A stretch of 64,000 nt of DNA from Lysinibacillus fusiformis (GTDB lineage: Bacteria; Bacillota; Bacilli; Bacillales_A; Planococcaceae): the NCBI RefSeq assembly GCF_002845985.1, contig NZ_PDFK01000002.1, positions 682,001-746,000 of the forward strand, written 5' to 3'. Below are positions 1 through 6,648 of this stretch, one piece after another (within the stretch, counting starts at the first letter, position 1; each line of letters opens with the position of its first letter). Below the pieces are notes generated by a model. The model was not told the DNA's origin. It saw only the letters and a program-made list of their open reading frames with translations, and did no database searches. The translations under genes and the position numbers were made by a program.

Positions 1-1452
1 AATAAGCCACGCCTTCCCCTCAATCCCTAACTCTTCTCGCTCCTCAAGGAAAGCTCGATACGGGGCAACTCCTGTACCTGCTCCAATCATAATAATTGGC
101 GTATCTTCATTCTCTGGTAATCTGAAGTTCGGGTTTTTATGAACATAGATTGGTAATGTATCACCAATTTGAACACGTTCTGCTACACTGCCAGAACAAA
201 CACCCAAACGTTTTCTGCCAGCTGTCTCGTAGCTAACCTTTCCAATGGTTAAATGAACTTCTTCGTTATTGGCCTTTTGGCTACTAGCGATTGAATAAAG
301 TCGTGCTGGAATTTTACGTAGCATCTCTACAAATTGCTGAGCACTCCATGTAAATGGTGCAAAATCCTTTACCACATCAAGTAAATCTCTACCTTTTGCA
401 TAGCCCTTCCAAGCATTCGGTTCCTCAAATAGCTTTAAAAATTGTTGATGCTCTGTATAAGCACCTATTTTTTCGAGTAAAGGCCTAGATAACACCGTAA
501 TCTCTAATTTTTTCTGTAACGCATCCCTCAATGCTACCGTTTCCTCAAAAACAGTCACTTCCGTTTCTGGATTGAATTGAAGGGCTGCCAGCAATGTATG
601 GACTAATTGCTCATCATTCTCTGGCAGAATGCCAATGCTATCTCCAGGTTCAAAATGAAAATGAGCTCCCTCAATTGATAATTCAAGATGACGTGTCTCT
701 TTATTCGAGCCACGACCATTTAAATTCAGATTTTCAAGTACTTCAGCGTAAAATGGATTTTTTCTTGAATATGTAGATTCTTCTAGTAGTTGCGTGTCTT
801 CGTTTGATGTTGAAGTAGACCCTACAGCAGTTGCTTGCTGCAGAAATTTTTGTTGAACTGCTGAGAACCACTGTGCAGCTGCGTCGTCATAATCCACATC
901 ACAATCAGTTCGGGGAACCATTCTTGTTGCACCTAATTTGGCGAATTGCTCATCGAAATCCTTCCCCGTTTTACAGAAAAATTCATAGGAGCTATCCCCT
1001 AAAGCAAGGACCGAATACTGTAGATGCTCTAGCTTAGGTGCGCGCTTACTGTGCAAAAACTCATAGAATTGTATCGCTTGATCGGGTGGATCACCTTCCC
1101 CATGTGTACTAACAATCAGTAAAAGATTTGTTATCTTTTTTAAATTAGTTGCTTTAAATTTTCCTAATGATGAGATAGTAACCTCTACATGTTGAGCTTT
1201 TAAAGCGGCTGCATATTTTTCAGCTAATCCTTGACTATTGCCTGTTTGAGAGCCATATAAAATGGTCATTGTTTGGGTAATGGGTTGGGCTGCTGGTGTT
1301 GGCTGTTCCTCATTTGCCTCCAATGTTGCTAGTGGTGCACTTAAATAACCGTTAAGCCAAATTTTTTGTTCGGTTGTTAATTTAGGAAGAAGCTCATTTA
1401 ATAACTTCACCTGCTCTTCATTAAATGGACTGTTTATTACTTGCAATTTCAA
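1..1452 (-). CDS. cysJ: Assimilatory sulfite reductase flavoprotein alpha subunit (partial, C-terminus off left edge)
   Basis: This subunit carries electrons from NADPH through FAD and FMN to the sulfite reductase hemoprotein. The first 484 residues are in the window. An N-terminal flavodoxin domain shows the FMN phosphate loop TILYGSQTGNSQG and the STHGEGDPPD loop. It is followed by the FAD-binding domain with RLYSIASS and the start of the NADPH domain with IGAGTGVAPYRAF. About 120 residues should lie beyond the edge. I chose the TTG at 1452 because GAGGTGG sits about six bases ahead and translation is homologous from there. It follows yezD by 42 bases in the siroheme operon, and cysI would be expected next, outside the window. 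Confidence 0.93.
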   Translation of the reverse strand, partial: MKLQVINSPFNEEQVKLLNELLPKLTTEQKIWLNGYLSAPLATLEANEEQPTPAAQPITQTMTILYGSQTGNSQGLAEKYAAALKAQHVEVTISSLGKFKATNLKKITNLLLIVSTHGEGDPPDQAIQFYEFLHSKRAPKLEHLQYSVLALGDSSYEFFCKTGKDFDEQFAKLGATRMVPRTDCDVDYDDAAAQWFSAVQQKFLQQATAVGSTSTSNEDTQLLEESTYSRKNPFYAEVLENLNLNGRGSNKETRHLELSIEGAHFHFEPGDSIGILPENDEQLVHTLLAALQFNPETEVTVFEETVALRDALQKKLEITVLSRPLLEKIGAYTEHQQFLKLFEEPNAWKGYAKGRDLLDVVKDFAPFTWSAQQFVEMLRKIPARLYSIASSQKANNEEVHLTIGKVSYETAGRKRLGVCSGSVAERVQIGDTLPIYVHKNPNFRLPENEDTPIIMIGAGTGVAPYRAFLEEREELGIEGKAWLI

Positions 1453-1494
1453 TCTTTGCCACCTCACGAATCATCATCATTTCATTTTTTTAGA

Positions 1495-1644
1495 TTATCG
1501 AAGCCTGATCTTTTCCTTTTTTTCGATTTGAACCACGTACGCATTTTGTACAATTAATGTAATTGATCCGTGGTTCACAGTATTTAACATTTGGCGGACA
1601 TTCTCTAATGCTAGATTTACGTTTTCAGCTCTTTTATCTACCAT
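1495..1644 (-). CDS. yezD: YezD family small protein (DUF2292)
   Basis: This 49-residue protein begins MVDKRAENVNLALENVRQ and ends with the family hallmark VVQIEKKEKIRLR. The ITLIVQNAYVVQIEK strand pattern is what identifies YezD/DUF2292, a family commonly found beside sulfur assimilation genes. Its ATG shares the A of the sirB stop (TAATG), so translation is probably coupled to sirB. The cysJ start is 42 bases downstream. The biochemical role of the family is not established as far as I know. The position between siroheme synthesis and sulfite reductase suggests a link to sulfite reduction. It is short enough to be missed by length-filtered gene finders. Confidence 0.85.
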   Translation of the reverse strand: MVDKRAENVNLALENVRQMLNTVNHGSITLIVQNAYVVQIEKKEKIRLR

Positions 1645-2387
1645 TACGAAACACCTTCCTCTTTAAAATGTAATAATTCATCAATACGTTCCACTAACAC
1701 CTTTTTCACATTGTCATCGTAGCCTAGGCTTTCACAAAGCACGATATCTTGACTGTCAAAACTCTGTATTCGCTTGGCAATACTTTGCCTTAAAATACCT
1801 GTAAATAATAAATACGGTACAATAAAGACTTGCCGTTGCTTCCCTTTTTCTTGTTGGAGCCAGTCTTCAAAAGTCGGTCCCATCCCATATAAAAAGCATG
1901 TATCAACAACTTTATAATGATATTTAGTACGTAACTTTGCTGCAATTTTTGCTAGATCTCTTTTGACGGCTGAATCACTACTCCCACGCCCTATAAGTAA
2001 AACACTTGCGTCAAACTTAGGTTGCTGTTTTTCTATTATCCTAGCTTGTAATGAGTCAATTAATCGTTCATGGATTCCAAGAGGCTCACCATAAGTAAAC
2101 TTTACAGATGGATATTGCTTTTGAGCTTTTGCCACTTCTTTCGGAATATCTTGTTTGGCGTGTTGGGCAGCTAGTAGTAGAATGGGCATCACTGCAATCG
2201 CTGTTGCACCTTTTCGAATACAGCTCTCAATTCCTTCAGCAATGGTCGGTGTTGCAAGCTCCAAAAAGCAGATTTCTTGAATGGATACATGAATTTCCTG
2301 CTGCACGCGTTGAAGAAACGTTACGGCCTGCTCTACGCCTGCCTTGACTCGGCTGCCGTGTGCAATATATAAAATTGCTTGCATCAT
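1644..2387 (-). CDS. sirB: Sirohydrochlorin ferrochelatase (SirB/CbiX family)
   Basis: The 247-residue enzyme inserts Fe2+ into sirohydrochlorin, the last step of siroheme synthesis for sulfite and nitrite reductases. The N-terminus reads MMQAILYIAHGSR, and the His of HGSR is the metal/substrate ligand of the CbiX/SirB family. A second half-domain starts near residue 125 with SVLLIGRGSSD, the expected two-domain layout with the second active-site His replaced by Arg, which is common in long-form enzymes. It begins nine bases after sumT and overlaps the yezD start by one base. Two consecutive ATGs occur at the start and the first was used. Confidence 0.92.
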   Translation of the reverse strand: MMQAILYIAHGSRVKAGVEQAVTFLQRVQQEIHVSIQEICFLELATPTIAEGIESCIRKGATAIAVMPILLLAAQHAKQDIPKEVAKAQKQYPSVKFTYGEPLGIHERLIDSLQARIIEKQQPKFDASVLLIGRGSSDSAVKRDLAKIAAKLRTKYHYKVVDTCFLYGMGPTFEDWLQQEKGKQRQVFIVPYLLFTGILRQSIAKRIQSFDSQDIVLCESLGYDDNVKKVLVERIDELLHFKEEGVS

Positions 2388-2396
2388 TCCACATCC

Positions 2397-3170
2397 TTAC
2401 CTCGTTATTTGGACTGGCTGTGGCGTGTTATGCTCAAACCATTGAATTGTTTCTCTTAGTGTCACAACTTTCCCTACTAATATGATGCTAGGGTTTTGAA
2501 TAGTTTCCGTACACACAATTTCTTCAATTGTAGCTAAAGTACCCGTAACGGTTTGTTGCTTTGTGGCTAATGTGCCCCAATGAATAACAGCCACAGGCGT
2601 ATTTTCATCACGGCCATATTTGAGTAATTGCTGACGAATGTATGGCAGATTACCAACCCCCATATAAATGGCAATCGTGTCAATTCCCTTCGCAAGACTT
2701 TCCCAACGTATCGCATCTTCTTTCCCATCCTGCATATGCCCCGTAACCATGGCAAAACTTGAACCTAATGCCCTATGTGTAACAGGAATGCCTGCATACG
2801 CTGGCGCTGCTATACCTGAAGTAATGCCAGGTACAATTTCAAATGGAATCTGATGCTTAGCTAGTACCTCAGCTTCCTCAGCCCCTCTACCAAAGACAAA
2901 CGGATCTCCTCCTTTTAATCTTGTTACGACATACCCTTGCTGTGCATAACTGACAAGAGTCTGGTTGATCTGCTCTTGAATCATTGCATGCTGTTGTGGC
3001 AATTTCCCACAAAAAATCAATTTAGCGTCTTGCTTGGCATAATCCAATAGCTCTTTATTAATGAGTCTGTCATATAAAATAATGTCAGCACATTCAATAC
3101 AACGTAATCCTTTGACCGTAATGAGGTCAACGTCTCCAGGACCTGCACCTACGATATAAACTTTCCCCAT
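2397..3170 (-). CDS. sumT: Uroporphyrinogen-III C-methyltransferase
   Basis: This 257-residue SAM-dependent enzyme methylates uroporphyrinogen III twice to give precorrin-2, the branch point to siroheme. The start MGKVYIVGAGPGDVDL, the GGDPFVFGRGAEE loop and the PGITSGIAAPAYAGIPVTHR stretch are family signatures. Length fits the single-domain SumT/CobA class, without the dehydrogenase/chelatase extension of CysG. AAGGAGTG lies upstream of the ATG. It is the first gene of the sumT-sirB-yezD-cysJ operon. The precorrin-2 dehydrogenase (SirC-type) is not seen here. A good promoter and a long leader hairpin precede it. Confidence 0.94.
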   Translation of the reverse strand: MGKVYIVGAGPGDVDLITVKGLRCIECADIILYDRLINKELLDYAKQDAKLIFCGKLPQQHAMIQEQINQTLVSYAQQGYVVTRLKGGDPFVFGRGAEEAEVLAKHQIPFEIVPGITSGIAAPAYAGIPVTHRALGSSFAMVTGHMQDGKEDAIRWESLAKGIDTIAIYMGVGNLPYIRQQLLKYGRDENTPVAVIHWGTLATKQQTVTGTLATIEEIVCTETIQNPSIILVGKVVTLRETIQWFEHNTPQPVQITR

Positions 3171-3253
3171 TCCGTTTCACTCCTTCTATCCTCTATTTAT
3201 AGTGGAGGGAGTCTTCTGTACCTGGTGGTTCAAAAAACACTTATTGAATCAAG

Positions 3254-3316
3254 ATAATAAAAGAGGCCAATATTATCCTTAGGCACAACAATGCCTATGA
3301 ACAATAAAAGCCTCTA
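3254..3316 (-). promoter_or_regulatory. Long leader hairpin with T tract upstream of sumT
   Basis: Read on the minus strand, AGAGGC (3315-3310) pairs with GCCTCT (3267-3262). An inner TAGGCA/TGCCTA stem closes a short loop, and most bases of the two 11-base strands between them can pair with G-U wobbles. The hairpin runs directly into TTTTATT and lies between the promoter at 3390-3362 and the sumT start. It looks like a terminator or attenuator in the leader. I see no known aptamer (S-box, T-box, cobalamin) in front of it. Confidence 0.5.
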
Positions 3317-3361
3317 GTTTGCTAGTCAGCCACCTATTTAATTCTTAGTAATATAATAAGA

Positions 3362-3390
3362 ATAATAAATAATTTAGTATATTCTGTCAA
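3362..3390 (-). promoter_or_regulatory. Candidate sigma-A promoter for the sumT operon
   Basis: On the minus strand a consensus TTGACA (3390-3385) is followed after exactly 17 bases by TATTAT (3367-3362). It lies about 195 bases upstream of the sumT ATG, leaving room for the leader hairpin. Confidence 0.55.
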
Positions 3391-3417
3391 CACCCAATTT
3401 GCTACTTCGTAAGGCAC

Positions 3418-3453
3418 AACAAAAACCAGTTGCCGATTATAGGGCAACTGGTT
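3418..3453 (-). terminator. Intrinsic terminator of the 67-residue gene
   Basis: A perfect 10-bp stem ACCAGTTGCC/GGCAACTGGT (3425-3434 with 3443-3452) has an 8-base loop and is followed on the minus strand by TTTTTGTTG. It ends the small gene that stops at 3469 and shields the sumT promoter. Confidence 0.8.
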
Positions 3454-3468
3454 GATCGTTTTATGTGC

Positions 3469-3672
3469 TTACCAAGGTCTGCGATACCGTGGACCTGGTC
3501 GAAAATATGGACCTGGCTGATATGGTCGATAGTTTGGATAATATGGATTATAAGGATATTGATTAAATTGAGAGCCAAGGAAACTTCCTAAAAAACCACC
3601 GAAAAACGGTGCACCAAATGGCCAAATAAAGCCTCCAAATCCTCCTCCTGGGTAACCTCCGAAATTGCGCAT
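3469..3672 (-). CDS. Small Gly/Tyr/Pro-rich protein, unknown function
   Basis: This 67-residue protein starts MRNFGGYPGGGFGGFIWPFG, has a glycine/phenylalanine-rich first half (PFFGGFLGSFLGSQF) and a tyrosine/proline/arginine-rich tail (NPYYPNYRPYQPGPYF, ending RYRRPW). There are no cysteines and no clear signal peptide. GGGAGG lies five bases before the ATG. Such composition is typical of spore-coat or surface-associated small proteins of Bacillales, but I cannot assign a family. A CATACGATA sequence upstream (minus strand, 3702-3694) resembles the -10 of sporulation sigma-E/K promoters, although the -35 spacing is not ideal. It is a single gene with its own terminator. Confidence 0.7.
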   Translation of the reverse strand: MRNFGGYPGGGFGGFIWPFGAPFFGGFLGSFLGSQFNQYPYNPYYPNYRPYQPGPYFRPGPRYRRPW

Positions 3673-3761
3673 ATGCTACCTCCCTTTTTACTCTATCGTA
3701 TGAAGGAAGATACATCTATCATATGTAGAATGCCTATTCTATCGGGATTAGTGCTTAAATC

Positions 3762-3796
3762 ACAAAAAATCAGCGAGAACAAATTCCCGCTGATTG
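3762..3796 (-). terminator. Intrinsic terminator of pepA
   Basis: On the minus strand AATCAGCG and CGCTGATT form an 8-bp stem around a 12-base loop, followed by TTTTTTG. It starts about ten bases after the aminopeptidase stop. Confidence 0.8.
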
Positions 3797-3806
3797 CCAT
3801 TCTCTC

Positions 3807-5315
3807 TTACTTTTCTTCCCCTAAACGTTGAACAAAATTCGCAAGCGTACGTACCATAACCCCAGTACCGCCTTTAGGCCCTAAATCATGTATAGCCACT
3901 GCATCAGATGTGCCAGCAATGTCTAAATGAATCCATGGCGTATCGCCAACAAATTCGCCTACAAAGCCTCCACCGAAAATCATATGACCATCACGACCTG
4001 GAGAGTTGTTTAAATCAGCTACATCTGATTTACGAATTCGTTTTTTATCATTCTCTGTTAAAGGCATACGCCAAACAAATTCATCTGTCTCATTTGCAGC
4101 TTCCATAAATGCTGCGAAAAATGCATCATCATTCGCAAGAGCACCTGTTTTATCCATACCTAGCGCAGTAATGACGCCTCCAGTTAAAGTAGCAACATCA
4201 ATCAGTGATGTAGCACCTTGCTGTTTAGCATATGTAGTTGCATCTGCCAGAACTAAACGTCCTTCTGCATCCGTGTTTAAGACTTCAACCGTTTTCCCAC
4301 TATACGTAGTAATCACATCATCTGGTTTAAATGCTGTATCAGATACCATGTTATCTGTAGAACCGATAACAGCTACAACATTTTTATTTGGACGTAATTC
4401 ACCGATAATTTTCATCGCTCCAAGCACAGCTGCTGCGCCGCCCATATCGCCTTTCATACCGACCATTGAGTCTTTTGGCTTTAAAGAATATCCACCTGTA
4501 TCATACGTTACCCCTTTACCGACAAGGCCAATTGGATCTTCAAAATCTTCAGTCGCTTTATATTTTAAAGTAATTAATCGTGGTTCTTCATATGAGCCTT
4601 GGTTAACACTTAAAATACCGCCCATACCTAGTTCCTCTAATTGAGCTTTACCTAAAATCTCTACTTCAAAATCATACTCTACTGCAAGTGATTGTGCATA
4701 ATTGGCTAAATCAGTTGCTGTTAGTAGGTTTGGTGGTAGATTAATTAAACTACGAGCTTCATTGACAGCATCCGCATAAATTACACCTACTTCAAAGCTA
4801 GCCACAACCTCATCTATATCCTCTGACATTGTCACAAGATGAACAGCATTAATACGTTTATCTACTTCGTTTGAAGTTGTTTTGTAATGAGGAATAGCAT
4901 AATAGCCAAGTCCAATTCCTTCTCCTGCTAAAAACGCTACATCTGTAGTTGCAATTGAATCTGTTGTAAATGATTCAAGCCAAATGGAATACTCTTTTGC
5001 CTTTAAAGCTTTTAATTCTTTTCCTACTAAACCAAATGCTGCGCGAATATCACCTTCTGTTAAGTTTTTACGCTCGTCCAGGCCTACAAATAAAATACGT
5101 TTAAGGTTCGCATGGTCTTTCACAAATGGCAATTTCGTTAGTTTCTTTAATTCTGTTGATACGTCCCCAGCACTAATCCACGTATCAAGTGATTCACCGT
5201 AAAAAGATGAAAAGCTTGTCCAATCCTGCATTTGTTCACGATGTTTTGTGACTCCCACCACTAATAGTTCTGTAGAAATCGTTTCAAATGTTTTTGCTTC
5301 TTTTACAATATGCAT
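3807..5315 (-). CDS. pepA: Leucyl aminopeptidase, M17 family
   Basis: This 502-residue cytosolic two-metal aminopeptidase removes N-terminal residues from peptides. The C-terminal catalytic domain has GKGVTYDTGGYSLKP, MKGDMGGAAAV, the signature NTDAEGRLVLAD and DVATLTG, so the metal and catalytic Lys, Asp, Glu and Arg residues appear present. Length is normal for M17. It corresponds to B. subtilis YuiE and sits divergently from a YuiD homologue, as in the yui cluster. It is transcribed alone and ends at a strong terminator. Confidence 0.95.
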   Translation of the reverse strand: MHIVKEAKTFETISTELLVVGVTKHREQMQDWTSFSSFYGESLDTWISAGDVSTELKKLTKLPFVKDHANLKRILFVGLDERKNLTEGDIRAAFGLVGKELKALKAKEYSIWLESFTTDSIATTDVAFLAGEGIGLGYYAIPHYKTTSNEVDKRINAVHLVTMSEDIDEVVASFEVGVIYADAVNEARSLINLPPNLLTATDLANYAQSLAVEYDFEVEILGKAQLEELGMGGILSVNQGSYEEPRLITLKYKATEDFEDPIGLVGKGVTYDTGGYSLKPKDSMVGMKGDMGGAAAVLGAMKIIGELRPNKNVVAVIGSTDNMVSDTAFKPDDVITTYSGKTVEVLNTDAEGRLVLADATTYAKQQGATSLIDVATLTGGVITALGMDKTGALANDDAFFAAFMEAANETDEFVWRMPLTENDKKRIRKSDVADLNNSPGRDGHMIFGGGFVGEFVGDTPWIHLDIAGTSDAVAIHDLGPKGGTGVMVRTLANFVQRLGEEK

Positions 5316-5443
5316 GTAAATTCCTCCATTCCATATACTATTATAACGAAGTTTCTGAAAAGTACGTAATATTTGCCTGTATCTTCTTTTAGAAAATAAT
5401 GAATGTTATAATAAAAGCAATTATTTGCGAAGGTTGTGATGAA

Positions 5444-5923
5444 TTGAGTTTACTTCAAAATACCCCATTACTAATTGCCCTCTTTGCCGTTCTCTTTGCA
5501 CAGTTTGTCAAAATCCCCATCCATTTTTTAATGACTAGACAAGTGAACTGGAGCCTGTTTACCTCGACGGGTGGTATGCCTAGCTCTCACTCTGCCTCAG
5601 TCACTGGACTGGCAACCTCGATTGCTTATGAGACGGGGTTGGAATCCCCTATTTTTGCAGTAGCCGCTATGTTTTCCATTATTGTGATGTACGATGCCAG
5701 TGGTGTTCGTTACCAAGCAGGACAGCATGCCGCTATATTAAATCAGCTGCGCAAGGACTTCCAAACATTGCTCCATGATTTAAAAAAATGGCCTCAGATG
5801 GATGGGCAGGAGAAAATGGAGGAATTAAAAACATTATTAGGTCATAAACGAAGCGAAGTATTTTTTGGGGCTCTCACAGGTATTTTTATCGCCATCATAA
5901 CCTACGAGTTTTTCATATTATAA
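5444..5923 (+). CDS. yuiD: YuiD family divergent PAP2-like membrane protein
   Basis: This 159-residue membrane protein belongs to the divergent acid-phosphatase/haloperoxidase-related family (DUF212). It has FAQFVKIPIHFL, the conserved STGGMPSSHSASVTGLAT motif and MYDASGVRYQAGQHA, with hydrophobic segments at both ends and in the middle. The longest reading frame starts at an ATG at 5399, but that leader is not conserved. TTG at 5444 gives the family N-terminus (MSLLQNTPLLIALFAV) and follows AAGG by ten bases. The true substrate is unknown; the Ser-His motif resembles PAP2 phosphatases. It is followed by a terminator. Confidence 0.85.
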   Translation: MSLLQNTPLLIALFAVLFAQFVKIPIHFLMTRQVNWSLFTSTGGMPSSHSASVTGLATSIAYETGLESPIFAVAAMFSIIVMYDASGVRYQAGQHAAILNQLRKDFQTLLHDLKKWPQMDGQEKMEELKTLLGHKRSEVFFGALTGIFIAIITYEFFIL

Positions 5924-5929
5924 GCAATA

Positions 5930-5964
5930 AAAACACATCCTCTAGAGGGAGGTTGTGTTTTTTT
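5930..5964 (+). terminator. Intrinsic terminator of yuiD
   Basis: AAACACATCCTC pairs with GGGAGGTTGTGTTT around a very short loop, then a run of T follows. Confidence 0.75.
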
Positions 5965-5965
5965 G

Positions 5966-6006
5966 TATAAAAAAAGTATTCTTCCTTCGATTGAAAGAAG
6001 AATACT
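5966..6006 (-). terminator. Intrinsic terminator of yuiB
   Basis: GTATTCTTC (5976-5984) and GAAGAATAC (5997-6005) form a perfect 9-bp stem. The minus-strand transcript then reads into a T run. It lies eight bases past the yuiB stop, tail to tail with the yuiD terminator. Confidence 0.8.
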
Positions 6007-6013
6007 CAGCAAG

Positions 6014-6343
6014 TTAGAACATTCGATATCCACTTTTTCGTAAATAAATCATCACGATACCTGCCACAATGGAACCCGCAAAACCACCTGATAAAATAGC
6101 AATATCTACAAACTGTAGCGCCTGTAATTTATCGATTAGTGCTGGGAATGCAGAACCTGGCTTAAAAATATAATCTAAGAAGCTTACTTCATCTACAATA
6201 AAGATGACAACGATTGGATACACAATCGACATTAACCATGTCATACGTAACAGCATATTTAACAAAAATCCGATACCAAAGAACATGACGAAAAATAACA
6301 ATATTGAAATGATTAACTGTACTAATGAAACTGGACCATCCAT
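6014..6343 (-). CDS. yuiB: YuiB family membrane protein
   Basis: The 109-residue protein has three hydrophobic segments: residues about 8-32 (LIISILLFFVMFFGIGFLLN), 34-55, and 80-102. A soluble loop with SFLDYIFKPGSAFPALIDKL lies between the last two. The sequence matches B. subtilis YuiB, and the gene sits next to the YuiD and pepA homologues as in that genome. Function is unknown. AACGGAGG precedes the start. A 21-bp tandem repeat array lies upstream of it. Confidence 0.8.
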   Translation of the reverse strand: MDGPVSLVQLIISILLFFVMFFGIGFLLNMLLRMTWLMSIVYPIVVIFIVDEVSFLDYIFKPGSAFPALIDKLQALQFVDIAILSGGFAGSIVAGIVMIYLRKSGYRMF

Positions 6344-6468
6344 GTATGTATAACCTCCGTTTTCCTCTCATTAGTTTACATGATTACGACAACGCTTTCA
6401 ATGAACATATCCTTGTTTTCGCTTGTTCGACATATTTAGTTAATCTTTCAGTTATCGCGGATTTTTGC

Positions 6469-6587
6469 AGGTATTCTTTCTCTTAACAAGAGTATTTCCC
6501 TGTCTTCCGCGAGTATTCCTCCTCCTATCGAGAGTATTTCCCTGTCTTCCGCGAGTATTCCTTCCTTCATCGCGAGTATTTTCCCGC
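6469..6587. repeat. Intergenic tandem array, 21-bp period
   Basis: The heptamer GAGTATT recurs at 6490, 6511, 6532, 6553 and 6574, exactly 21 bases apart, with a weaker GGTATTC copy at 6469. Units alternate between two versions: 6490 and 6532 read GAGTATTTCCCTGTCTTCCG, while 6511 and 6553 read GAGTATTCCTCC or GAGTATTCCTTCC, so the higher-order period is 42. The frame through the array stays open (heptads such as REYFPVF) but has no start codon. It lies between the cstA 3' end and the yuiB 5' end. The rest of 6344-6594 holds nothing I recognise. Confidence 0.9.
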
Positions 6588-6594
6588 TTTTATC

Positions 6595-6640
6595 ATCAAA
6601 AAACTATTGAAGATAGGACTTCTAATCTTCAATAGTTTTA
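6595..6640 (-). terminator. Intrinsic terminator of cstA
   Basis: A perfect 14-bp stem AAACTATTGAAGAT/ATCTTCAATAGTTT (6601-6614 with 6625-6638) is followed on the minus strand by TTTTTTGATG, just past the cstA stop. Confidence 0.85.
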
Positions 6641-6648
6641 CTGTTTCT

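Noticed and set aside
3254..3316. T-box or S-box riboswitch before sumT
   Set aside because: The conserved cores (TGGNACCGCG for T-box; GAGGGA with CCGGCAACC for S-box) are missing.
4006..4644. 212-codon plus-strand ORF
   Set aside because: It is entirely antisense to the well-supported pepA gene and its translation is low-complexity Ser/Ala-rich with no family resemblance.
6469..6587. CRISPR array
   Set aside because: Units are contiguous with no spacers between repeats, and there are no cas genes.
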